In this document: positions 39,775-48,845 of the stretch, piece after piece
How the letters are laid out: each line of letters starts with the position of its first letter
How positions within the stretch are numbered: position 1 is the stretch's first letter
From: Promethearchaeota archaeon
GTDB taxonomy: Archaea; Asgardarchaeota; Lokiarchaeia; Sigyniarchaeales; SOKP01
DNA length: 64,000 nt
NCBI GenBank assembly: GCA_011364975.1
Contig: RDOE01000002.1
Span: forward strand, 1 to 64,000
Reading direction: 5' to 3'
Program-made: the position numbers and the translations under genes
The notes under the pieces: model-generated
Told to the model about the DNA's origin: nothing
The model's input: only the letters and a program-made list of their open reading frames with translations
Databases searched by the model: none

Positions 39775-40998
39775 TTGGATAAGGATTCAGATTTTTTTGC
39801 AAAAGGAATGTCAGCGGAAGAGAGAGATCTGTATGATCGCCAATTTCGTTTAGAAGGATGGTCTCAGAAATTGGTAAAAAACTCGAGAGTCTTAATAGCA
39901 GGTGTTGGTGGATTAGGTTGTGAAATTGCAAAAAATCTAGCGATGTTAGGAGTAGGTCATTTAGATCTTGTTGATTTAGACATTATTGAGCATTCTAATT
40001 TAAATCGTCAAATTTTATTTACAGGCGCTAAGTTAGGGGCACCAAAAGCAATTGTCGCGGCTCAAAAATTAACCGAGATTAATCCAAATATTGTTGTGAA
40101 AGGATATCATTCTTCTTTAGAACGGTTAGACCCTGCTTTATACTATGCTGCTGATGTTATTATTGGAGGCCTTGATTCAATGAATGCCCGCTTGAATTTA
40201 AATGCTCAGTGTATACGCTTTAGAAAGCCGTTTGTAGATGGTGGAGTATCTGGTTATCATGGGCATATGTATTCGATCTTTCCTTATCAAAATGCTTGTT
40301 ATGAATGTAATCCACTTCCAGTATCGGAAAGTGATGAAATGGCGGCCTGTACTGTAGTAGGGGTTCCTCGAAAACGTATTCATTGTCTTTTTAAAGGAGA
40401 TATGGCCTTTAAAGAAAAATTTGATAGAGATCCAAATCCAAAAAATATAACAGATATTGAATTTATTCAAAAAGTTGCAAATGAATTAGTAAATAAACAT
40501 AATTTCTTACCAGAATATACAATAGATGATATTGTTAAAATCATTAATCGCCACGATCCTGGGATCATCACGATTAATGCGGTAATATCTGCTTTAGAAT
40601 CTCATGAGGCTGTTAAAATATTGCATTGGAAAAAAGGTCATAAGGGTTTAGGACACCCTATTGCGAGTTATGTAATATTTAATGCAATGACAATGAAACT
40701 TTATCACATAGAAAAGAAGAGAAATCCAGAATGTTCTCAATGTGGTAAAAATACAAGGCGTGTGGTCATAAAGATGAGAGCTCAATCACCATGTTTGAAT
40801 ATAATTCGAACATTAAAAAAGAATGGGTTTGAATTAGAGCCTGAATTTGAACCAGTTCTAACCCTGCAAGATTATAATGATATCTTGGTTTTAGATTTAG
40901 AGCAGAGTTTGATTGAGAATGGTTTGAGGAATTACGAATTTTTAACTGTTGCAGGGTTTAAGGGTGGAGAAATTTATGTTACCTTAAAATTAATTTAA
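39775..40998 (+). CDS. Ubiquitin-activating E1-like enzyme (UBA3/UBA2-like)
   Basis: DRQFRLEGWSQ; GVGGLGCEIAKNL; LNRQILF; GLDSMNAR; catalytic AACTVVGVPRKRIHC; Zn CYEC/CSQC; C-terminal UFD-like region. TTG start after aaggtgata; GTG 39766 is alternative. Confidence 0.9.
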   Translation: MDKDSDFFAKGMSAEERDLYDRQFRLEGWSQKLVKNSRVLIAGVGGLGCEIAKNLAMLGVGHLDLVDLDIIEHSNLNRQILFTGAKLGAPKAIVAAQKLTEINPNIVVKGYHSSLERLDPALYYAADVIIGGLDSMNARLNLNAQCIRFRKPFVDGGVSGYHGHMYSIFPYQNACYECNPLPVSESDEMAACTVVGVPRKRIHCLFKGDMAFKEKFDRDPNPKNITDIEFIQKVANELVNKHNFLPEYTIDDIVKIINRHDPGIITINAVISALESHEAVKILHWKKGHKGLGHPIASYVIFNAMTMKLYHIEKKRNPECSQCGKNTRRVVIKMRAQSPCLNIIRTLKKNGFELEPEFEPVLTLQDYNDILVLDLEQSLIENGLRNYEFLTVAGFKGGEIYVTLKLI

Positions 40999-41090
40999 AG
41001 TTTAATTTAAAAATGATTGGTATCTAAAATTTATCAATAAAAGAAAAGTATGATAAAAAAATTATAATTATAATAAAAAAGGTTAAGAAA

Positions 41091-41618
41091 ATGAGTATAA
41101 GAAGTAGTCGGATTTCTCAAGATTTTGCAGGATTAAAAAAGTTACTCAAGGATGGTACTATTATTCAATTAAAACCTTTTAATCCAAAAAAGAAAAGCAT
41201 TGATCATTTAGCAATTACGCTCAAAGGACCTAAAAATACAGCATATGCAGGAGGCTTGTTTAAATTGGAGATGAGTTTCCCTGCTCAATATCCTAAGCAA
41301 CCACCATTTGTAAGAATGCACACTCCGATATGGCATCCAAATTTTTGGCCAAAACCAAATGAATATAAGGGACAGAGAAATATTTGTTTAGCATTAGTGG
41401 ATCCTTCTTTAGCAGGTAAAAAAGGAGGATGGAGTCCTTCAAAAACTGCTGTCACCATTGTTCAAGCCATAATTGCTATGTTAAATACCAGTGGTAAATA
41501 TGTAAATCCTACTGATGTGTTTAATAAGAAAGCTGCAATGGAAATGATGAAAGATCCAAAGTTTTTCGATAAAAAGGTTAAAAATTTAGTAAAGAAGTAT
41601 GCAAAGGATAAATGGTGA
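41091..41618 (+). CDS. E2 ubiquitin-conjugating (UBC-fold) enzyme
   Basis: FPAQYPKQPPFVRMHTPIWHPN...RNICLALV...GWSPSKT. Confidence 0.92.
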   Translation: MSIRSSRISQDFAGLKKLLKDGTIIQLKPFNPKKKSIDHLAITLKGPKNTAYAGGLFKLEMSFPAQYPKQPPFVRMHTPIWHPNFWPKPNEYKGQRNICLALVDPSLAGKKGGWSPSKTAVTIVQAIIAMLNTSGKYVNPTDVFNKKAAMEMMKDPKFFDKKVKNLVKKYAKDKW

Positions 41619-41624
41619 ATCTAA

Positions 41625-42446
41625 ATGAATGAAGATGATAAGATTAGTATCTCGATTAAGGAAGCAGTTAAGCAAAAAATTAAAGAGAAAATTAAAAAAG
41701 AATTACTTGAAGAGATATATAATGAACTAAAGTTAGAAGAAGAATTAGAGGAAGAAATAACATTTGAGTTAATAGATACCAAACCGTTAGAACACTCAGA
41801 AAGTATTAAGGAAAAACTCGAACCCATTCCTATGGTGCCAGTAAAAACTACCGCTAATAGTGATAAAATTAAAGCACAAATTGTGATAACTGTTAAAGCT
41901 GTTCTAAAGATCGCAAGTCATTCTTTAAAGTACGCTCACTCTAAAATTCCACGAGAAGATTGGGTTGAAGTGATCGGCTTGTTGGCAGGAAAATACGATA
42001 ACGCAAAGGGAGTGTTATATGTTGAAGATGCTTATCCTATGGGTCATGGCACAGCTGTCTACGCAGAGATTAATGTTGAAAGGAATCGAAAGTCTGGTCA
42101 TGAACGAGCGTATGAAGAAATTATCAAAAAGGGGTTATTCATTTGTGGATGGTATCATTCTCATCCTTCCTATGGTTGTTTTATGTCTAGAGAAGATTTA
42201 GGAACTCAAGCACGGTATCAAAAGTTATGGGATAAAGCTATAGCTTTAGTTATAGATCCATATCAAATTAATGGATTATCATTAGGATTTGAAATATATC
42301 GTGCAAATTTTAAAACTAAAAAATGGTTTTCGGTACCTTTTGACATCAAGGGGTACTTAGACGTAAAAATGTTACCTGAGATATTAGACTTTATGAATCC
42401 AATAATTGAGGGAAGAGCAGCCTATTTAGAATATGATGAAGAATAA
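41625..42446 (+). CDS. JAMM/MPN+ metalloprotease, Rpn11-like
   Basis: WVEVIGLLAGKYD; GWYHSHPSYGCFMSREDLGTQARYQ = HxHx7Sx2D; AIALVIDPYQ. Confidence 0.92.
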   Translation: MNEDDKISISIKEAVKQKIKEKIKKELLEEIYNELKLEEELEEEITFELIDTKPLEHSESIKEKLEPIPMVPVKTTANSDKIKAQIVITVKAVLKIASHSLKYAHSKIPREDWVEVIGLLAGKYDNAKGVLYVEDAYPMGHGTAVYAEINVERNRKSGHERAYEEIIKKGLFICGWYHSHPSYGCFMSREDLGTQARYQKLWDKAIALVIDPYQINGLSLGFEIYRANFKTKKWFSVPFDIKGYLDVKMLPEILDFMNPIIEGRAAYLEYDEE

Positions 42447-42475
42447 TTTTTGAGTTGAAAGGGGTTAATTAAATC

Positions 42476-43672
42476 ATGGTAAAAAAGAAGGGAATAGCAA
42501 TAATATTTATTCTATTTCTCCTAATAGGACTTATCCATGGTTTAATTTCAATTTCACTAAATATTTCTTTAACCTGGATATTAATTGGATTGTGGATAAT
42601 AGTTTCCTTAAAAATTATAGAAAATATAAGAAGACATCGCGAGTTTAATTCTCCTCATAATACTGCCTTTTTTGTTGTAATCCCTTTATTCATGGGGATT
42701 TTTTATTCCATTTGGGGGTATTTTACGGGTATTTTTGGAGAAAATCTTATCGAAGGTTCGAATCTTTATTTTAGTGGTTGGAGTCTTATTTTTGGATTTC
42801 CTTATGTAACATATGGTTCCTACTCATTATATCGTTGCTTTAAGAAATATAATGTTATTTATTTTGGGGCAAAATCTATAAAAGCTAAGACTTTTGGATT
42901 TATTTTAGCTTTTGTGGTACTTAGCTTTATTATAACTTATTGGATAATATTTTATTCAATATTTGATTATTTTGAGACAATATTAATACCACTTCATTTG
43001 TCGTTAAATCTTAATCTTTTAATATTATTTATTAGTTCTATTTTAATATTAACTATATTTGGATTTTTTGCTTCACAGAGAACCCTACCTGCATTAACTA
43101 ATGATTATATAGAACAACGAACGAGAAAAATAAATTCTTTAGCGAATGCTTCACCGTCATCTTTGCCCAGAACTCAGAGACGACAAGTAACAAATAGACA
43201 CTCAATCCAAACGCCCTCCAGTAAAACTGAAACTATTGCTTCAAGAACTCGAACTAATTCATCAAGAACTACTCCAACCTCTCAAAGAAAGACTCAAAGG
43301 ACCAAGATAACTTATAAAACGAATTCAACAAGAAAAACCTCTGGAACATCACAAAATCGAGGAAAAAAAATGCGAAATTTAGATATATACAAACCTATAG
43401 CAGCATTACTTTCACCAGAAGATTTTAAATGTATTTTCTGCTTTAAATTACCAAAACTCCCCGAAGATAGAAGTAGAGGTATCATTTTATGCCCAAATTG
43501 TAAATATCCTGCACATGCAGATGAGTTCAAAGATTGGGTAAGAACTTCGAATCTCTGTTCAAGATGCAGTACACCAATTTCCTCTAGCTTCAGAAACAAT
43601 CCTAAAATTATTAGCGTAAAAAATTATATGGTAATTTATAAATACTTTTTAAACAAGAAAAATAAAAAATAG
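42476..43672 (+). CDS. Multi-TM membrane protein with C-terminal RING-like zinc domain, candidate E3
   Basis: Several TM helices, Ser/Thr/Arg-rich linker, CIFC-x16-CPNCKYPAHADEFKDWVRTSNLCSRC. Confidence 0.8.
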   Translation: MVKKKGIAIIFILFLLIGLIHGLISISLNISLTWILIGLWIIVSLKIIENIRRHREFNSPHNTAFFVVIPLFMGIFYSIWGYFTGIFGENLIEGSNLYFSGWSLIFGFPYVTYGSYSLYRCFKKYNVIYFGAKSIKAKTFGFILAFVVLSFIITYWIIFYSIFDYFETILIPLHLSLNLNLLILFISSILILTIFGFFASQRTLPALTNDYIEQRTRKINSLANASPSSLPRTQRRQVTNRHSIQTPSSKTETIASRTRTNSSRTTPTSQRKTQRTKITYKTNSTRKTSGTSQNRGKKMRNLDIYKPIAALLSPEDFKCIFCFKLPKLPEDRSRGIILCPNCKYPAHADEFKDWVRTSNLCSRCSTPISSSFRNNPKIISVKNYMVIYKYFLNKKNKK

Positions 43673-43691
43673 ATGTATGTCCTACTAAAAT

Positions 43692-44588
43692 TTAGTGGGG
43701 CAATTTTACGCTTTTGGTTAATTCTCCTATTGTAGTTTCTAATTCAGAGTATACGTTATGGGGGTGAATCGACTCATAACTTTCAATTTTAAAAATTATT
43801 TTAAAATTGTCTTCTAAATTGGGAAAATTGCGTAAAATGAAATTTTTTGCCATTTCTCTTATAACATCCTCAGCAAATAGAGGCTTTAAATGAGCAGTTC
43901 TCACTAATTTTGCCTCTTCAGGTCGCTTTAAGACTGATTGCATTTTCCCACTCATTGATTCTTCGATTACATCAATTATATCTAAAACATCAATTTTATG
44001 GTGGTTTAAATCTTTGATTTGCACAATAATTGTTCCCAATGATCTCTGATTATGAGAACTAAAAGGTAAAATATTTAGCAATTTTTTGACGATCTCAGGT
44101 GACAAGTCGATATCTTTTCTATTTTTAATGATTTCCTCAGCATATTCCTGGCTCATTTCCTTTGCACAAGGGCATACAGTCATTCCTAAAGCGCTCGCTC
44201 CGATATAATAATTGAAATCAACACTCTGATCTTCTTTCTTTATTGCTTTAACAGATGAACTTATATCATATGCCTTTTGAATAGTTCGTTGTTGGTCATC
44301 CTTAGCTAACACAATTATCTTTCCTTCAAGATTTACATGCACTTTTTCTGTATAAGGATGTTTTTCAAGCAATTTCCTAGCTATTCTATCTCCAACCGCC
44401 TCAACTGAAGGTGTTGATTTAAAAATTACCTCATTAATTATCTCTTCAATTGTTTCTGAAGTTCTCGACATATGAATTCCTCTTTGTTGAGCAGGAAGGG
44501 AAATTAAAGCAGAAATTTTAGGATAAAAAGAATATTTTTTATTCTGTTGAACGATATCAACCTTTTTTTCAACACCTACAATACCCAC
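43692..44588 (-). CDS. mptA: GTP cyclohydrolase MptA/FolE2 family
   Basis: QRGIHMSRTSETIEEIINE; ASALGMTVCPCAKEMS; SHNQRSLGTIIVQ; RPEEAKLVRTAHLKPLFAEDVIREM. Confidence 0.9.
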   Translation of the reverse strand: MGIVGVEKKVDIVQQNKKYSFYPKISALISLPAQQRGIHMSRTSETIEEIINEVIFKSTPSVEAVGDRIARKLLEKHPYTEKVHVNLEGKIIVLAKDDQQRTIQKAYDISSSVKAIKKEDQSVDFNYYIGASALGMTVCPCAKEMSQEYAEEIIKNRKDIDLSPEIVKKLLNILPFSSHNQRSLGTIIVQIKDLNHHKIDVLDIIDVIEESMSGKMQSVLKRPEEAKLVRTAHLKPLFAEDVIREMAKNFILRNFPNLEDNFKIIFKIESYESIHPHNVYSELETTIGELTKSVKLPH

Positions 44589-44757
44589 TTTATCAATTGA
44601 TATATCAATAATGGACCCTGAATCTTGTAAATCTTTTTTAAATTGATGAATTCATAACCACCGATTTTTTCTCTATTTATAAAGATATCTCAATTTTTAT
44701 AATATATATTCGATTATATTATTTTTTGAAATAATAGAAAAAGAATTGTAGTAACTC

Positions 44758-45930
44758 ATGTCTAATTTAATAATTAAGAGTGATTTTGGGTTTATAGGTG
44801 AGGATTTAGAGCTAAAAGCAGAGATATCCATCACCATCAACGAAAAAGGAAGGATTAAAGATATAGATTGTAAAGATATAGGGGATTCAAACAACATAAA
44901 GTATAATGAAAATTCCTCGTTAATCATTCCTGGATTAATTAACTCTCACATTCATATTGGTGATAGCTTTGCGAGAGAATTAGGATATAATAAACATTTA
45001 ATTGATGTTGTTGCGCCACCAAATGGATTAAAACATAAACTTTTGAATATAGTTGACAGAAATCTTATGATAAAAGGTATAAAAACAGCTATAGCTGAAA
45101 TGTTATCATATGGAATTACATTTTTCATTGATTATCGGGAAAATGGTTTGGATGGTATTAAGATACTTCAAGAAGCTCTTAAAGACACTTCCATTAGAAG
45201 GATGATACTAGGAAGACCGAATTATGATAAAGAGTTAGAAACGATATATAAGGAAGCCGATGGAGTAGGGTTTGCAAGTTATAATCATGTGTCAAATAAA
45301 ATCAGAGAGAAACTTAAACTAATAAAAAAGACAATTCCTGGAAAAATTATATCTTGTCATGATGGTGAATTAGAAAGAAATGAGGAATTATTCGATAAAT
45401 TAGTTAACGATAGGTTAATTAATGTTATAATCCATGGTACTCATTATAATGAGCAAGATTTAGAGGCAATAAAACAAAGAGCCATTTCATTGGTATTATG
45501 CCCTAGAAGTAATGGATATTTTGGATTGGGATTTCCTCCGATTTCCCAAATTATTAGGCTGCGTATTCCAATAAGCATAGGAACTGATAATGTGATGGTA
45601 AACAACCTTGATTTATTCGAAGAATTACGTTATTTATATCGGATATACAGGGTATTAGATAAGGATAAAAAAAATCCACTCTTACCATCCAGAGAACTAC
45701 TAAAAATGATTACTATTAATGCCGCGAGAAATTTCAAAATAGAGGAAGATCATGGTTCCATATCCAAAGGTAAGTTTGCAGATTTTTTTAAGGTAAATCT
45801 AGCTGCAACTAACTTTTACAGCATTTATACAAATACAGCGCATTTCTGTGACTTATTAGTTCAAAGATTAAAGTCAAATAACATTAGCAAAGTATATATT
45901 GGAGGTAAGACGGTTTATGAAAGAGATTGA
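44758..45930 (+). CDS. Amidohydrolase-superfamily deaminase/hydrolase
   Basis: GLINSHIHIGDS; SCHDGE; IHGTHYN; CPRSNGYFGLG; IGTDNVMVN. Confidence 0.8.
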   Translation: MSNLIIKSDFGFIGEDLELKAEISITINEKGRIKDIDCKDIGDSNNIKYNENSSLIIPGLINSHIHIGDSFARELGYNKHLIDVVAPPNGLKHKLLNIVDRNLMIKGIKTAIAEMLSYGITFFIDYRENGLDGIKILQEALKDTSIRRMILGRPNYDKELETIYKEADGVGFASYNHVSNKIREKLKLIKKTIPGKIISCHDGELERNEELFDKLVNDRLINVIIHGTHYNEQDLEAIKQRAISLVLCPRSNGYFGLGFPPISQIIRLRIPISIGTDNVMVNNLDLFEELRYLYRIYRVLDKDKKNPLLPSRELLKMITINAARNFKIEEDHGSISKGKFADFFKVNLAATNFYSIYTNTAHFCDLLVQRLKSNNISKVYIGGKTVYERD

Positions 45931-46588
45931 ACGACCATATATAATTTTAAGTTGTGCAATGACTATAGATGGAAAAATAGCATCTAAAATAGGTGATACC
46001 GAGTTATCTGATGAGATAGATTGGAGAGAGGTACATAAGCTTAGAAGCAAAGTAGACGCAATCCTTGTGGGAAAAGGGACAATTATAAAAGACAATCCGA
46101 AACTTCATATTAAATTTGTAGATCATCAAGGATATTACAGACTGGTTGTTGATAGTAACCTTTCAATACCTATTGATGCACAAGTTATTAAGTATAAACC
46201 AGATCTCTATCCTACAATAATAATTACTACTGAAAATATAAAGTTGAATAAAGTTGCTCAATATGAAAAAGCGGGAGTTAAAATTATAAAATCAGGCAAA
46301 CAAGAAAGGGTAGATATTATTAAATTAATGCCTTTACTTTATCAAAAAGGAATTCATAAAATATTATTAGAAGGAGGCGGTAATCTAAATTGGAGTTTTA
46401 TTAAGGCGAAATTAGTAGATGAATTGCGAATAACTATAGCTCCTTGGATTATTGGTGGTGAAAATGCTGTAAGTATAGTTGAAGGAGATGGCTTTTTAAA
46501 GATGATTGAATGTCCTAGGTTTAGATTAATAGAAACAAAACAATGGAATAATTATATTACCTTATTTTATGAAAAGGATTATGAATGA
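45917..46588 (+). CDS. RibD C-terminal/ArfC-like diaminopyrimidine reductase
   Basis: PYIILSCAMTIDGKIAS; AILVGKGTIIKDNP; LLEGGGNLNWSFI; start moved from 45899 to ATG after ggagg. Confidence 0.85.
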   Translation: MKEIERPYIILSCAMTIDGKIASKIGDTELSDEIDWREVHKLRSKVDAILVGKGTIIKDNPKLHIKFVDHQGYYRLVVDSNLSIPIDAQVIKYKPDLYPTIIITTENIKLNKVAQYEKAGVKIIKSGKQERVDIIKLMPLLYQKGIHKILLEGGGNLNWSFIKAKLVDELRITIAPWIIGGENAVSIVEGDGFLKMIECPRFRLIETKQWNNYITLFYEKDYE

Positions 46589-47693
46589 AGAGAAGAATCA
46601 GATCGAGAAATTAAAGACTTTAAGTTTAAAGAAACTAAAAACTTTAGTAAAAGAGATTAAATCACAATTACCAGAAAAGGATCAGAATATTATTACCTAT
46701 TCTAAAAATTTTACTTTAGTTCTTTCAACGTATTGTTCAAATAGATGTAGTTATTGTTATTTTAATCATAGAATTCAGAAAGAACAAGAAGATGATAATG
46801 TAACTCTATTAGAAAAAGAAAAAGTAGTATCTACTTTATTGATCGCAAAACAATATGATTGTAAAGAAGCTCTTTTAATGTCAGGAGAGTGTTCTGATCA
46901 TTTTAAAGAAGTAAGAGAGGAATTATTAAAAAGTAATTATCAAAGTTTTATTGAATATGTAAGTAGTTTATGTGAAAGGTTATTACAACAAAATTTCTTA
47001 CCCCATACAAATATAGGTACTCTTAATTATCAAGATTTAAAGGAGTTGAAAAAATACAATGCAAGTATGGGATTGATGTTAGAAAGTACAAATAATAAAT
47101 TATGTAAACCAGGAGGAGTACATCAATATTCACCTGATAAAGCACCTGAAAGAAGGATAAAACATATTGAAGATGCAGGTGAACTGAAAATACCATTTAC
47201 TACTGGATTATTACTTGGAATTGGAGAAACAATTGAAGATAGAATTAATGATTTATTTCTCATTAAGCAACTCAATGAAAGATATGGCCATATCCAAGAA
47301 ATTATTATTCAGAATTTTATTCCACATCAAGGGATTTCATATGAACCAAAGCATTTAATCACAATAAAAGAAACTTTAAGAACCGCTGCTTTAGCAAAAA
47401 TCATATGTGGAAATGATATTTCTATTCAAGTACCTCCAAATTTAATCAGAGAATATGAAAGCTTTGCTATTGATCTTGGGATAGATGATTTTGGTGGTAT
47501 ATCTCCATTTACTAAGGATTATATAAATCCCAAACATCCATGGCCTCAAATTACATACTTAAAGGAAATATGTGAATCCAAAGGGGTAATTTTTAAAGAA
47601 AGATATCCTATTTATGACAAATTTATAGAAAAATCTGAATTTTGTCCAGAAAATATTAAAAATACAATAAATAATATTAAGCAAAATGAATAG
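46569..47693 (+). CDS. cofG: FO synthase subunit CofG-like radical SAM enzyme
   Basis: IITYSKNFTLVLSTYCSNRCSYCYF; TNIGTLNYQDLKELKKYNASMGLMLEST. Confidence 0.85.
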   Translation: MKRIMNEEKNQIEKLKTLSLKKLKTLVKEIKSQLPEKDQNIITYSKNFTLVLSTYCSNRCSYCYFNHRIQKEQEDDNVTLLEKEKVVSTLLIAKQYDCKEALLMSGECSDHFKEVREELLKSNYQSFIEYVSSLCERLLQQNFLPHTNIGTLNYQDLKELKKYNASMGLMLESTNNKLCKPGGVHQYSPDKAPERRIKHIEDAGELKIPFTTGLLLGIGETIEDRINDLFLIKQLNERYGHIQEIIIQNFIPHQGISYEPKHLITIKETLRTAALAKIICGNDISIQVPPNLIREYESFAIDLGIDDFGGISPFTKDYINPKHPWPQITYLKEICESKGVIFKERYPIYDKFIEKSEFCPENIKNTINNIKQNE

Positions 47694-48810
47694 CAGAGAA
47701 ATTATAATTGATCCTAAAATTAGGTCTATTTTAAAGAAAGCGGAAGATTCAGAGGAAATTTCTCCTCAAGAGGGTTTAGTTTTGTTAAAAGTTACGGGGA
47801 AGGAGTTTTTCGCTTTACAACAGACCGCAGATCGTTTATGTTTTGAAAAAAAAGAAAATGTTGTTACTTTTGTGATCAACCGGAATATAAATTTTACTAA
47901 TATATGTTATCAAGGTTGTAAATTTTGTTCATTTAGCGTTCATAATAAGCATGAAGATGGGTACCTTTTAACAATTGAACAAGTAAGAAACAAAACAGAA
48001 CAAGCTAAAGATGTTGGTTGTACTGAGGTATGTATTCAAGGAGGAATTAATCCAAATTTAGATATTGATTATTACTTAAATATTCTTAAAACGGTTAAAC
48101 AAGTTGATTCTAAGATCCATACGCACGCTTTTTCACCTCAGGAAGTATATTCCATGTCAAATTTATATCAAACTTCAATAGAAGAGACATTAAAAGAATT
48201 AAAAAGTGCAGGGTTGGATTCTATGCCGGGAACTGCTGCTGAGATATTAGTAGATAAAATTAGACACATAATCTGTCCAAATAAAATTACAAGCTCACAA
48301 TGGATTGAAATCATTAAACAAGCTCATATCTTAGGGATTCCCACAACTTCTACAATTATGTATGGTCATATTGAAGAACTAAAAGATCGTATTAGTCATC
48401 TTGAAATTATAAGAGAGCTACAAAGAGAAACAGGTGGGTTTACAGAATTTGTGCCACTTCCATTTGTAAGAGAAAACCCCGCATTATCAAAATTACCTGA
48501 ATTTCCTTTAAGGCCCAGTTATGGAATGGCGGACCTAAAATTATTTTGTGTAGCACGCTTATTTTTTAATAATTATATTGATAATATTCAGTGTTCATGG
48601 GTTAAATTAGGTCCAAAATTTGCCCAAGTTTCTCTTAATTATGGAGTAAATGATTTTTCTGGAACTCTAATGGAAGAGAATATTTCTAAAAGCGCAGGAG
48701 CAGAATTTGGAGAATATTTAAAACCTCAAGAAATAATAAATATCATTAAAGATGCCGCAAAAAAACCAGCGCAGAGGGATACTCTTTATAAAATTTTAAA
48801 ATATTTTTAA
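47686..48810 (+). CDS. cofH: FO synthase subunit CofH-like radical SAM enzyme
   Basis: VTFVINRNINFTNICYQGCKFCSF; CIQGGINPNLDIDYY; DSMPGTAAEIL. Confidence 0.9.
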   Translation: MNSREIIIDPKIRSILKKAEDSEEISPQEGLVLLKVTGKEFFALQQTADRLCFEKKENVVTFVINRNINFTNICYQGCKFCSFSVHNKHEDGYLLTIEQVRNKTEQAKDVGCTEVCIQGGINPNLDIDYYLNILKTVKQVDSKIHTHAFSPQEVYSMSNLYQTSIEETLKELKSAGLDSMPGTAAEILVDKIRHIICPNKITSSQWIEIIKQAHILGIPTTSTIMYGHIEELKDRISHLEIIRELQRETGGFTEFVPLPFVRENPALSKLPEFPLRPSYGMADLKLFCVARLFFNNYIDNIQCSWVKLGPKFAQVSLNYGVNDFSGTLMEENISKSAGAEFGEYLKPQEIINIIKDAAKKPAQRDTLYKILKYF

Positions 48811-48845
48811 AACTTAAAAGATAAATAAACAATTAATTTTTTAAT

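Noticed and set aside
42755-42775. ggttcgaatc-like string suggestive of a tRNA T-arm
   Set aside because: Lies in the RING-like protein CDS with no cloverleaf around it.
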